A stretch of DNA of 64,000 nt from contig CAWIMY010000008.1 in the NCBI GenBank assembly GCA_963837355.1, positions 485,798 through 549,797 on the forward strand. The letters are read 5' to 3'. The notes beneath the pieces are model-generated. The model was not told the origin of the DNA. It did no database searches and saw only the letters and a list, made by a program, of their open reading frames with translations. The DNA is from Aureispira sp963837355. GTDB taxonomy: Bacteria > Bacteroidota > Bacteroidia > Chitinophagales > Saprospiraceae. The translations under genes were made by a program, and so were the position numbers. Every line of letters starts with the position of its first letter. The stretch's first letter is position 1. Positions 8,500 through 16,472 of this stretch are shown here, in pieces.

Positions 8500-8536
8500 G
8501 TTGATTTGTTCAACAGTCATCGTTGATTTCTTCAAC
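8500..8536. promoter_or_regulatory. Paired GTTGA-N5-TCAAC palindromes
   Basis: Two copies of the dyad GTTGA-N5-TCAAC, at 8500-8514 and 8522-8536. Their starts are 22 bases apart, about two helical turns, as expected for cooperative binding of a dimeric regulator. They lie about 140 bases upstream of the sigma gene 3 promoter. A third copy lies at 51007-51021, upstream of adhesin 2. Operator function is inferred only. Confidence 0.4.
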
Positions 8537-8674
8537 TATTTTTCAAAAATAAACTAGTGGCTATTTGTTGTTTTTTGACTGTAAAGTTTTGTTTTTTAGT
8601 TAGTTAGGTATGATTTATAAAGTGGTAGTAATGCTTTTTTAGCGCAAGAAAAATATTTTCTATGCTGGAAATAC

Positions 8675-8714
8675 TTGTTTTCTGTTTAACTTTGTTGTAC
8701 ATTTGCTTAAACAG
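8675..8714 (+). promoter_or_regulatory. Promoter of sigma gene 3
   Basis: TTG at 8675-8677, again exactly 20 bases of spacer (with TCTGTTTAAC), and TACATTTG at 8698-8705 followed by CTTAAACAGG. The dyad is more degenerate than in the other four promoters. Confidence 0.75.
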
Positions 8715-8777
8715 GAAGGGAGGATTCCAAAAGGTATTCCCTCAACTTCAACCTCTATTTAAACAAACTCAACCATT

Positions 8778-9263
8778 ATGGCAACTACTAATTTTACCCA
8801 CCAGATCACTGGTATGGAAGCGCCTCTGGAAGAGTTTGCTTACCAGCTAACAAAAGACAAAGAAACGGCAATACAACTTTATCGAGATACCGTTCAACGT
8901 GCCTTGCAACAACAAGATAAGTTTCCTGCCAATAGAGATTTGAAGCTGTGGTTATTTGCTATCATGCGTAGAATTTGTGCTAGCAACTATTGTAAACAAT
9001 CAAAGCGCCCATTACTGTCAAAAGAACCAGCATCAAAGGCAGGTCCTGCACCACAGAGTACCAATTATGCTGCTTTAATGAATGACATCCAGCTTTTTGT
9101 CGATGGAACGGAAGAACATTATCGAAAAATCTTTACGCTGCATTATTACGGGTATAGCCATCAAGAAATTGCTGTCCAATTAGAGATTCCTGTAGCCGTG
9201 GTCAAACAAGGGATTATGGACGCTCGAAGAGAATTAAAAACGAAATACGCCAAGAAAAGATAA
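8778..9263 (+). CDS. Divergent ECF-type sigma factor, paralogue 3
   Basis: A 161-residue member of the same tandem family, clearly homologous but strongly diverged. DLYQETAYRAL has become QLYRDTVQRAL, IFINNYRKK has become ICASNYCKQ, and LGTIKSRIFFARKELK has become VAVVKQGIMDARRELK. The linker that is almost invariant in its four sisters is gone, which accounts for most of the 14-residue length difference. HYYGYSHQEIAVQLEIP is kept. The frame is open and the promoter retained, so it is expressed or only recently relaxed. Changes in the helix-turn-helix recognition helix suggest altered promoter preference, loss of DNA binding, or an interfering role toward the other paralogues (inference). Confidence 0.85.
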   Translation: MATTNFTHQITGMEAPLEEFAYQLTKDKETAIQLYRDTVQRALQQQDKFPANRDLKLWLFAIMRRICASNYCKQSKRPLLSKEPASKAGPAPQSTNYAALMNDIQLFVDGTEEHYRKIFTLHYYGYSHQEIAVQLEIPVAVVKQGIMDARRELKTKYAKKR

Positions 9264-9342
9264 GGAGTTATTACGAATAACTGGAGGCTGTGCCTTCAAT
9301 AGTTGCCCCAAAAAGATCCTTGTATACGAACAAAATAATTAG

Positions 9343-9376
9343 AATGGTTGCTCTAACTAGAGGAACCATTTTTTTG
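9343..9376 (+). terminator. Terminator after sigma gene 3
   Basis: ATGGTT.CTCTA pairs with TAGAG.AACCAT, followed by seven T, 80 bases after the stop codon. Confidence 0.8.
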
Positions 9377-9563
9377 TCTTCCTCCCTTAAATTTCACGGT
9401 TCAACAGAAAAAAACTAACTACTACCTACACTTTTTATTTTTTATAGTATTTAGTAATGGTGTGAAGGGTGTATTACGTTGAACAATAAATACTTAAGTT
9501 GATTGTGAAGTCACAAATGTTGTTTCTTTAAGTGTTTTATGAAAAACAAAAACTAGAAAAAGC

Positions 9564-9605
9564 TTGCATTTTGTTTAACTATAGGCTATCTTTGTTTAAA
9601 CAAAA
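9564..9605 (+). promoter_or_regulatory. Promoter of sigma gene 4
   Basis: TTG at 9564-9566, a 20-base spacer with TTTTGTTTAAC, and TATCTTTG at 9587-9594. The palindrome TTTGTTTAAACAAA runs from inside the -7 box over the expected start site. Confidence 0.8.
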
Positions 9606-9648
9606 GAACGCGTGATTTTACATTAAGTAACGAACTAATTTACTAGCT

Positions 9649-10170
9649 ATGAATAACTTTGACCACGAAATCGCACAATTGGAAACCCCCTTGTTAAAAT
9701 TTGCCTTCAAGCTCACCAGAAATAAAGATGATGCGAAGGACTTGTATCAAGAAATGGCTTACCGGGCACTAAAAAACAGAACTAAATATAGAGAAGACAC
9801 TAACTTAAAAGCTTGGTTGTGCACGATAATGCGCAACATCTTTATCAATAATTACCGTAAGAAGATCAAGAAGAATACCATCTTGGATTCTACCGATAAC
9901 CAGTTTTTTCTCAATACGGCTGGCCCGACCGTTATTAACGGCGCAGATTCTAGTTTGCTGATGGAAGAGTTGCAAGGATTTATCGATGAGTTAGATACTT
10001 CTATTAGCCAACCTTTTATGTTGCATTACTATGGCTACAAGTACCAAGAGATCGCTGAACAGCTAACTTTGCCTCTAGGCACCGTCAAAAGTCGTATTTT
10101 CTTTGCGCGTAAGGAGCTAAAAGTAGCTCTCCTCAAAAACTATAAAGACCTAAAACACCGAACAGCTTAA
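9649..10170 (+). CDS. ECF-type RNA polymerase sigma factor, paralogue 4
   Basis: A 173-residue paralogue with intact sigma2 (DAKDLYQEMAYRAL, LKAWLCTIMRNIFINNYRKK), the conserved linker KKNTILDSTDNQFFLNTAGP and intact sigma4 (YKYQEIAEQLTLPLGTVKSRIFFARKELK). It is closest in wording to paralogue 5, sharing YQEMAYRAL where 1 and 2 have YQETAYRAL, so 4 and 5 probably arose by a later duplication (inference). It has its own promoter and the terminator at 10208-10248. No anti-sigma factor is adjacent. Confidence 0.9.
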   Translation: MNNFDHEIAQLETPLLKFAFKLTRNKDDAKDLYQEMAYRALKNRTKYREDTNLKAWLCTIMRNIFINNYRKKIKKNTILDSTDNQFFLNTAGPTVINGADSSLLMEELQGFIDELDTSISQPFMLHYYGYKYQEIAEQLTLPLGTVKSRIFFARKELKVALLKNYKDLKHRTA

Positions 10171-10180
10171 CAACAGCAGC

Positions 10181-10207
10181 AATTATACAATAGTAATTAT
10201 ACAATAG
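10181..10207. repeat. 13-bp direct repeat after sigma gene 4
   Basis: AATTATACAATAG occurs twice with a one-base gap (10181-10193 and 10195-10207), between the stop codon and the terminator. No function is suggested. Confidence 0.7.
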
Positions 10208-10248
10208 AACTAGCTACTTCAGGACAATCTTGGGGTAGCTAGTTTTTT
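10208..10248 (+). terminator. Terminator after sigma gene 4
   Basis: AACTAGCTAC and GTAGCTAGTT form a perfect 10-bp stem followed by a T run. Confidence 0.85.
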
Positions 10249-10451
10249 ATTGTTGTAATAGGAAGAAGTACCTAACATATAGTAGGAGGTAGGGGAGTGA
10301 GCTCTACAAGATAAGAAAGTAGGTTTTGTTGAGCTTTTTTTGAAAGTTGTTTAACTTATTGTAGAGTATTGATATTCAGTGAGTTGAGTCCAAAAAATGA
10401 ACTGCTGTATTTTTTTTGTTTAACCTTTGGTGTAAAAAAGTGCCACAAAAC

Positions 10452-10490
10452 TTGCATTTTGTTTATACTTTACCTATCTTTGTTAAACAA
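10452..10490 (+). promoter_or_regulatory. Promoter of sigma gene 5
   Basis: TTG at 10452-10454, a 20-base spacer with TTTTGTTTA, and TATCTTTG at 10475-10482 running into TTGTTAAACAAACGG. The 12-mer AAAACTTGCATT around the -33 element also occurs at the candidate TcA promoter (52749-52760). Confidence 0.8.
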
Positions 10491-10527
10491 ACGGAGCAAT
10501 ATTGCCCATTTACGAAAACCAATCTAT

Positions 10528-11055
10528 ATGTCTACGATAAACTTCAATAGTGAAATCTCTAAACTAGAAACAGTACTGCTAAAATTTGCATTCAAGCTAA
10601 CTAAAAACAGCGAGGACGCGAAAGATCTTTATCAAGAAATGGCATACCGTGCATTGAGAAACAGATCAAAGTTCAGAGAAGGTACAAATTTGAAAGCATG
10701 GTTGTTTACGATTATGCGTAACATTTTCATTAACAATTACCGTAAGAAAATTAAGAAAAATACTATTTTAGATTCTACGGATAATCAGTTTTACCTTAAT
10801 TCTGGAGGGCCAGCAGTGGTCAACAGTGCCAGTTCTTCTATTATGATGGATGAATTGCAAACGTTGATTAACAATCTTGACGAAAATATCCGTAAGCCTT
10901 TTATGTTACATTATTACGGGTACAAATACCAAGAAATAGCGGATCAATTGAAACTACCCTTAGGAACAATCAAAAGCCGTATTTTCTTTGCGCGCAAAGA
11001 ATTGAAGGAAGTTGTTTCCAAAAACTACAAAGACGTACTGGTAAGAACCGCCTAA
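10528..11055 (+). CDS. ECF-type RNA polymerase sigma factor, paralogue 5
   Basis: 175 residues from the ATG at 10528. The frame continues upstream to 10369, but that part lies under the promoter (-7 box at 10475-10482), so the shorter start, which aligns with the sister proteins (MSTINF...), is right. Sigma2 has DAKDLYQEMAYRALRNRSKF and LKAWLFTIMRNIFINNYRKK, the linker is KKNTILDSTDNQFYLNSGGP, and sigma4 has YKYQEIADQLKLPLGTIKSRIFFARKELK. It is the last of the array and is followed by a terminator at 11094-11127 and then a convergent gene. Confidence 0.9.
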   Translation: MSTINFNSEISKLETVLLKFAFKLTKNSEDAKDLYQEMAYRALRNRSKFREGTNLKAWLFTIMRNIFINNYRKKIKKNTILDSTDNQFYLNSGGPAVVNSASSSIMMDELQTLINNLDENIRKPFMLHYYGYKYQEIADQLKLPLGTIKSRIFFARKELKEVVSKNYKDVLVRTA

Positions 11056-11093
11056 TCGGCCACCAACTAAGAAATAGACATTAAGAGTCATCA

Positions 11094-11127
11094 AGTAGTG
11101 TTGTTACAGGTAGCACTACTTTTTTTA
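11094..11127 (+). terminator. Terminator after sigma gene 5
   Basis: AGTAGTG and CACTACT form a 7-bp stem with a long loop, followed by seven T. It ends four bases before the convergent TPR gene. Confidence 0.7.
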
Positions 11128-11130
11128 TGC

Positions 11131-12171
11131 CTAGTCCTCATCAATCACATAATCCATAGAGCGAATCGTTTTGATGTAAGTCATAATGCGTTGCATGAAT
11201 TCGGGGGTTAAGTGGTACGCCAAGGCGGGTTGGTCAACCAGTAGAATCTCATAAAAGACAAACTCCTCTACCAGTTCTCGATCTAAACAGCGTCCCAGGG
11301 CATTCATAGACGGATAGTTACGCGGGTCATCCTGTTTCAACTCCGTATACGTCATGTAAGTGCCAATAGCCGCTTCCATTTCTTGTTGAAAAAGATAATC
11401 ACTAATTGATTGCTGTGCTTTGATGTAAAGATAATCTGTATCATACGCCCAAACGGCCTTGTACAGGCCATAAGTTAACCAAATACCGTCTGCGCTCACC
11501 ACTATTGTTTCTCCATCCTTATAAACCTGCATCAAAGGATCAAATCCCCAATTTTGATAATAAGGCTGTTGTACCTGCTCGTATACTTCTACCAAACGTT
11601 TGAGTAAGCGGGGGTGGTTACGGTTAAACAGATGCGCCATCGTGAGGGTATACAAAGCCGTATCTACTTGTTCTTGTTGCAAAAATAACTCTCCTAACAA
11701 CCAACGTGCTTTATAATCAATGGGATTTAGTGCCAAGGCTTTATCAAACCAGCGTTGTGCAGGCTTCCATTGCCGTTCCTCGTAGTGCGTTACTCCAATT
11801 AAGGTATGCAAAGCCGCATCGTCAGGGTGCTTTTGGAGGAGGTTTTGATAAATACGCCGTACTTTCTTGTAATTAGGTTGTTCGGTATTGAGCCAAGTAG
11901 TGGCTTTTTCCAAACAAGTATTTTCACTAGGAGAATAAGCCTGCTGGTAATGTGCTTGATGCTCCTTGCCTTCTAATAAGGTCAAGTAGGTGCCGTGGGC
12001 TAAAATAGTACGATTTTTGCGGGGAGGAGTACCATAAAGTTGTTCAAACTCATAAGTAGTGGGGGAAGCCTCCATGAAAGTCAATATCTCCAGAGGGGTA
12101 GTCAATTGCGCTTGTGCCGACACCCAACTACACCCCAACGAAAGTAAAAAACAAAGAAGAAAAGAAAACAC
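11131..12171 (-). CDS. Secreted TPR-containing protein of unknown function
   Basis: 346 residues with a signal peptide (hydrophobic core about residues 2-16, SAQAQ cleavage region). Residues about 90-210 form tetratricopeptide-like helical hairpins: NYKKVRRIYQNLLQKHPDDAALHTLIG, WKPAQRWFDKALALNPIDYKARWLLGELF and TALYTLTMAHLFNRNHPRLL. The C-terminal 130 residues are not recognised. The likely setting is the periplasm or envelope, with the TPRs acting as a protein-binding scaffold (inference). It is convergent with the sigma array. A good promoter lies on the minus strand at 12310-12279. Confidence 0.75.
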   Translation of the reverse strand: MFSFLLCFLLSLGCSWVSAQAQLTTPLEILTFMEASPTTYEFEQLYGTPPRKNRTILAHGTYLTLLEGKEHQAHYQQAYSPSENTCLEKATTWLNTEQPNYKKVRRIYQNLLQKHPDDAALHTLIGVTHYEERQWKPAQRWFDKALALNPIDYKARWLLGELFLQQEQVDTALYTLTMAHLFNRNHPRLLKRLVEVYEQVQQPYYQNWGFDPLMQVYKDGETIVVSADGIWLTYGLYKAVWAYDTDYLYIKAQQSISDYLFQQEMEAAIGTYMTYTELKQDDPRNYPSMNALGRCLDRELVEEFVFYEILLVDQPALAYHLTPEFMQRIMTYIKTIRSMDYVIDED

Positions 12172-12492
12172 GTATGGATAAATCAGCTAAAGAAGCCCTC
12201 AAAATAGCTTCGTAAATTAATGGAAGAATAGAAGTGGGTGGAACCGCTTCTTAGAAATATTGTTCTATACTAGAAGCCCAAAAGTACTATTTTTTGTTAC
12301 CATTTAGCAACGAAGTGCTCTTAGAGAAGTACTTTGTAGGAACAATAACAGTACAACGTTGCTACGTTGGGCAATAGTATACGGTTAATTGTTAAAAAAC
12401 TTCTAAAATAAGCCCTTATATTGAGGCACACGAAACCCTACGAAAGGCTAGTAAAAGGCCAATTATAGAGGTATAAATTTGAGTACCGTTTT
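12172..12492. promoter_or_regulatory. Intergenic region with leftward promoter for the TPR gene
   Basis: 321 bp. On the minus strand, TTG (12310-12308), a 21-base spacer and TACTTTTG (12286-12279) fit the Bacteroidota consensus and would start the TPR transcript about 100 bases before its ATG. For the rightward gene at 12493 only a weak TATATTGA at 12417-12424 is seen. Nothing else is recognised. Confidence 0.55.
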
Positions 12493-12930
12493 ATGGATGT
12501 AGAAGAAGCCTTGAAAGAACTAGAGCCTTTGTTGGAGCCGTTTGGTTACCATAAAGACCGCACACAGGAAACCCCGATTTTTTGGAAGAAGGTGAAACAG
12601 AACGACCTGCGTAGTCCCTATGCGTTTAGCCTAGTGATGATAACGGTTGATGCCTTTACCATTTATGTGGAAGGGCTCAACGAACCCCGTCTGAAACGCG
12701 CCATCAATGCAGGATTAATCGAGATTAATTCTCCCGAAGACGTAGAAGCGCTCAAAGAAGTTGTTTTTGAAACGACTCTAGACAACCAAGCGCGGCTGAG
12801 AACGGTACTGCCGTTCTTTGAACAACAATTGCTCACCATTGAACAAGAACCTATTTATAGCGATGTGTATAAAAAAGCTTTATCTAACATAGAACTATTA
12901 GTAGAAGCGGCCAATGAGGTAGAGTATTAA
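12493..12930 (+). CDS. Hypothetical protein, 145 residues
   Basis: Not recognised. It is a soluble, acidic protein without signal peptide or membrane segment. A helical N-terminus (MDVEEALKELEPLLEPFGYHKD) leads to a central strand-rich part (YAFSLVMITVDAFTIYVEGL) and a helical C-terminus rich in Glu. The frame is open and starts at a plain ATG. Neighbours (a divergent TPR gene and a small membrane protein downstream) give no functional lead. Confidence 0.6.
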   Translation: MDVEEALKELEPLLEPFGYHKDRTQETPIFWKKVKQNDLRSPYAFSLVMITVDAFTIYVEGLNEPRLKRAINAGLIEINSPEDVEALKEVVFETTLDNQARLRTVLPFFEQQLLTIEQEPIYSDVYKKALSNIELLVEAANEVEY

Positions 12931-13055
12931 ATAAAATTTAACATAAGAGCAGTAAAAAAGCCTTTCAGGAACTATTTAACGTAAAATTTTGTCCGTATAT
13001 TTATAGCGCTCTGTAGGCTATACCTGCCATTCAAAGGACTTTTAATTACTAGTAT

Positions 13056-13391
13056 ATGAGAACCTTTTCTATTCAATACGCTCTTTTTCCGCTCCTGTTA
13101 TTACTTAGCGGAAGCTCTTACTGGTTTTTACAGGTTCGTTCCAATGCGTTGCAGGCATACAAAAATGAGCACTTGCACAGTTACCCTCGCATAAATACCT
13201 CTACAGAAATGCCCCATAACAACAGGTTTATTCCTCCTACTACAGAACAAACAAGACCATCCCAAAAAGATAAAGAGGAGTTTGAAGAAGATAGAAGCCC
13301 CTTACCTGATGTGCAATTGCTCAAATTTATTCTAGACAAGAGCAAAGAAGGATTACCCGTTTTGCGGCTCCCCAACTTTTTATACCGTTAA
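13056..13391 (+). CDS. Small single-pass membrane protein, unknown
   Basis: 111 residues. One hydrophobic segment (about residues 8-26, YALFPLLLLLSGSSYWFL) near the N-terminus is followed by a polar, Pro/Glu-rich tail with KDKEEFEEDRSPLPD. It is probably anchored in the inner membrane with a short periplasmic tail, or a signal-peptide protein. No family is recognised. It is ended by a perfect hairpin at 13416-13455, supporting a real transcript. Confidence 0.55.
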   Translation: MRTFSIQYALFPLLLLLSGSSYWFLQVRSNALQAYKNEHLHSYPRINTSTEMPHNNRFIPPTTEQTRPSQKDKEEFEEDRSPLPDVQLLKFILDKSKEGLPVLRLPNFLYR

Positions 13392-13694
13392 GAACACGAT
13401 ACAATCGTTTGATAAAAACAGGCGTTCTTCCAATTCAGTGGAAGAACGCCTGTTTGCATTAGTCACTCGACAGAGTATAGGATAAGAATCGTTCAAAATT
13501 TAAAAGAAAATAAGGGTAATAACCTCTATTACTAAGTCCCTATTTTTATTCTTAATTGAAAAAGAGTCTCCTAGAAAAGCGGATATTATTATAAATAATA
13601 GCGTGCGCATCGTGCTGTTTAGAGATAAATAAGTAAATTAATGGTCATTATAATTTAACTGTTTGGTACCTCTTTCACTTATTCCACTTTGCTT
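13392..13694. other. Gap before the methyltransferase gene
   Basis: 303 bp. It contains the terminator at 13416-13455; the rest is AT-rich, and no convincing TTG/TAnnTTTG pair or small gene was found. Confidence 0.5.
13416..13455 (+). terminator. Terminator after the small membrane protein gene
   Basis: AAACAGGCGTTCTTCC and GGAAGAACGCCTGTTT form a perfect 16-bp stem with an 8-base loop. Confidence 0.85.
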
Positions 13695-14747
13695 ATGAAT
13701 CTTTCTACTCGTCTTGAACAATTATGCGCTATTCTATCTATTCCCTTACGCGATAACTGGGAGCCTTGGGGCCAACCAGAAAGTAACAGTGTTTATCGCT
13801 ACTGGAAAGTTTTAGGAATACTATCCGAAGAAGAATACCAAGCCGTTTTTGAGAATAAAGCACTGACAGTGACACCCACTATGCTGCGCTATTTCAAAGG
13901 TCTAGAAAGCCATTTTTTAGTGGAGTACTACAAAGAAGAGGCGGTCATTGACGTGGGGAGTGGTTTCGGATTTATAACCATTTGGTTGTTGTTATCAGGC
14001 GCTGCGAACGTTTATTCTATTGGTGATCCCGAACGAATTGGGTTTATTGATCGCTTGTACCAACAAGCTACAAAAGAAGGACGGTTACCCACAGGAAAAC
14101 TATCGTTGAAGCCCTCTTTTGTGCAAGTAGGGGATACCACCTTGTTTGAAGGGTTGCCGCCTGCCTCTGCGGGCTTAGTTGTTCTCAATGACACGCTAGA
14201 GCACATCACCCCCCGTATTTTTCCTTCGCTAGTGGCGGCAGCTTACCACGATTTACGCCCCAACGGCCGTTTTATCTCCCGCCAACAAAATACAGACTCT
14301 CCCAAAATGTTGCGGCGCTTACAAGCCCTTTGGGAAACCAGTGAAAAGCATGAATTTGTCCCCCAACGCCTGAAATTAATTCAGAAAAAACTACCTCAAA
14401 TTTCCGAAAAAAATGCTTTACAACTCGCTAAAACCACCCGTGGGTTGGATCGAATTGGCTTTCATGAAGCAATCGCCACTTTTGATAAAGATGGGATCTT
14501 TCCTAGCCATGGGCTCGGGATGCCGCCCATCGATGTCGATATTGATGTACCCTACGAAGGAGATACAGGAATCGAGCGCATTTTCAACGAATTCAAGAAA
14601 GCAGGGTTTCGCTCGGTGCGCGTTTATCCCGATTGGAGAACCTCGCGCAAGACCGCGCCTTTTCAATCATTGGTAAAACTCTTTCCTCAACCTTTTATGC
14701 GTTGGCATTGGGGCGATCAGACTTCCATTTTCAATATGTCTAAATAA
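13695..14747 (+). CDS. Class I SAM-dependent methyltransferase
   Basis: 350 residues from the ATG at 13695; a TTG six bases earlier is in frame but less likely. The Rossmann-type SAM-binding motif I is VIDVGSGFGFITIW near residue 88. A motif II/III equivalent follows (VYSIGDPERIGFIDRL), then LVVLNDTLEHITP and the LRPNGRFISRQQN segment typical of class I methyltransferases. The substrate is not evident; the long N-terminal helical part (about 80 residues) and the C-terminal 130 residues are not recognised. It is convergent with the next gene, with a single base between the two stop codons and no hairpin. Confidence 0.75.
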   Translation: MNLSTRLEQLCAILSIPLRDNWEPWGQPESNSVYRYWKVLGILSEEEYQAVFENKALTVTPTMLRYFKGLESHFLVEYYKEEAVIDVGSGFGFITIWLLLSGAANVYSIGDPERIGFIDRLYQQATKEGRLPTGKLSLKPSFVQVGDTTLFEGLPPASAGLVVLNDTLEHITPRIFPSLVAAAYHDLRPNGRFISRQQNTDSPKMLRRLQALWETSEKHEFVPQRLKLIQKKLPQISEKNALQLAKTTRGLDRIGFHEAIATFDKDGIFPSHGLGMPPIDVDIDVPYEGDTGIERIFNEFKKAGFRSVRVYPDWRTSRKTAPFQSLVKLFPQPFMRWHWGDQTSIFNMSK

Positions 14748-14748
14748 A

Positions 14749-16422
14749 CTATTGCAGTATCCAAGTCAACACCCGTGCTTTAGTAGCGCTTTGTACCACC
14801 ACAAAATAAGTTCCTGGTGGATAGTCCTGCCGTGAAAGTGGCCATTGCTGCTCCCCAGCAGAAAGTACGGTTGTTGTCTCTTGGTGAACGACGGTTCCGC
14901 GTACATCACTCACTACGATTGTTAAGGCCGAAGGTGCGTCTAAGGTGACGGATAACCAACTTTGCGCAGCAGTAGGATTGGGAAATAAGGCCGCAGGCAA
15001 CGATGCAGGAGTAGGAGGCAACAAGCGGAGGCCTGTTGTCGTATCTAGACTGAATTTAGCCACAAACACATCGTACGCAAATTCACTCAGGAGCGTATCC
15101 GTTACAAAAATAGAGGTATCCTGAAAGCTACCCGCTAAGTACAATTCTCGGTTATTAGGCACCAAAAAATCAAACGCAATATCATTGTAATAATGTCCTA
15201 ATGTTTGCCCCCATTGGTAGTCGCCCGCGCTGTTGAATTGGGTGATAAAAATATTGGTAGGACGATTGAGGTGCCGATTGCGCAACGAATCGCCGTCGAT
15301 GACCAACAAGCTATCCAAGGTGCCCATAAAATAAATGTCGTTGTTGGCATCGGTCGCAATGCTATAAATACGCTCATCAAAGTTGCCGCCTAGTACTTTA
15401 GCCCAAAGCAAAGTGGCATCAGGGGTATATTTTACGGCAAAGATATCTTCTTCTCTTTTTCCTGGAATAAATGTCAACGAAGTAGGAATGGATAAGTAAG
15501 GATTAGAGCCGTTGCCATCGGTAATCCAGCCTCCCGCAATAACATTTTGAGCAGCGTCTACCGTCACATAGCGACCTTCATCATCGCCTGCCCCACCCAT
15601 CGTTTCCGCCCAAAGCAATTGCCCTACGCTATCGTATTTTGCCAAAAAAGCATCTATTCCAATGCGTCCTTCTGCCGCTACAATCGCTCCATTGGGATAC
15701 AAATAATCTCTGAAAGAGCCCATAATATAGAGGCAATTACTAGTATCCGTCGCAATACAATAGCTGTTGTCAGAAGGGGAGGGGCCGCTTAAAACACTCG
15801 CCCACAAGGGCGTTCCTGTAGCTGTGAGCGCACTCACAAAAACATCTTGCGAAAAGGTGGAACGCGCCGTATCCGCGCCCCAAGGCAACGACTCGCTAAA
15901 ATGTCCTGTTATCACCAAGGTCCCGTTGTGCAGTACATCAATATCTTTGGCACTGTCATCACCTCGGTCGCCAGTCGCTCTAGCCCACTGAAACTGCCCA
16001 CTGCTATCTAGCTTTGCTACAAACGCATCAATGCGCCCCGCACTAACTAAACTATCTGTATTGTAATATAAGGTACTTCGAAATTCGCCTACGATATAAA
16101 TTTCGTTATCACTAGTGATCGTAATGCCGTTGATGCGATCGGCATTAGTGCCACGCAGTTGTTGTACCCATTGCAAAACACCTTGAGCATTGTATTTGGT
16201 AATAAAGCCATCTTCATTGGAAATGCCGTAGCTGTTGAGGCCGCCAAAGCGCTCTTGAAAAAAGCCAACGGTGTAGAGGTCGCCGCAGGGGGCTTTCGCC
16301 AAACTGGTTTGTTCTTCCGATTGGCTGCCGCCAATAGTCGAAATCCATTCCGTTTGCAAGGCATTCTGAGCGTAGAAAAAATTGCTGTATAAGAGAAACG
16401 TAACTAAATAGCTGTAGCGCAT
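14749..16422 (-). CDS. SBBP-type beta-propeller T9SS cargo protein, copy 2 of a tandem pair
   Basis: 557 residues: signal peptide (YSYLVTFLLYSNFFYAQ), then repeated blades of SBBP type, each with a pattern like WISTIGGSQSEE...GDLYTVGFF...GFITKYNAQGVLQWV. About eight such units reach residue 460. A type A sorting domain closes the protein (LFPNPTAAQSWLSVTL...VVVQSATKARVLTWILQ). The expected location is the outer surface or medium after T9SS export. The neighbour at 16473 is a close paralogue in the same orientation, 50 bp upstream. No catalytic motif is visible, and a ligand-binding or adhesive role is only an inference. Confidence 0.8.
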   Translation of the reverse strand: MRYSYLVTFLLYSNFFYAQNALQTEWISTIGGSQSEEQTSLAKAPCGDLYTVGFFQERFGGLNSYGISNEDGFITKYNAQGVLQWVQQLRGTNADRINGITITSDNEIYIVGEFRSTLYYNTDSLVSAGRIDAFVAKLDSSGQFQWARATGDRGDDSAKDIDVLHNGTLVITGHFSESLPWGADTARSTFSQDVFVSALTATGTPLWASVLSGPSPSDNSYCIATDTSNCLYIMGSFRDYLYPNGAIVAAEGRIGIDAFLAKYDSVGQLLWAETMGGAGDDEGRYVTVDAAQNVIAGGWITDGNGSNPYLSIPTSLTFIPGKREEDIFAVKYTPDATLLWAKVLGGNFDERIYSIATDANNDIYFMGTLDSLLVIDGDSLRNRHLNRPTNIFITQFNSAGDYQWGQTLGHYYNDIAFDFLVPNNRELYLAGSFQDTSIFVTDTLLSEFAYDVFVAKFSLDTTTGLRLLPPTPASLPAALFPNPTAAQSWLSVTLDAPSALTIVVSDVRGTVVHQETTTVLSAGEQQWPLSRQDYPPGTYFVVVQSATKARVLTWILQ

Positions 16423-16472
16423 AGTGGAAGGTTTTTAAGAGATAACTAGAGAAAAGAAAGGGATAGGAGGCA

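Noticed and set aside
10369..10527. N-terminal extension of sigma paralogue 5 (frame from 10369)
   Set aside because: It overlaps the promoter and the expected start site at 10475-10490, and the four sister proteins start at the equivalent of 10528.
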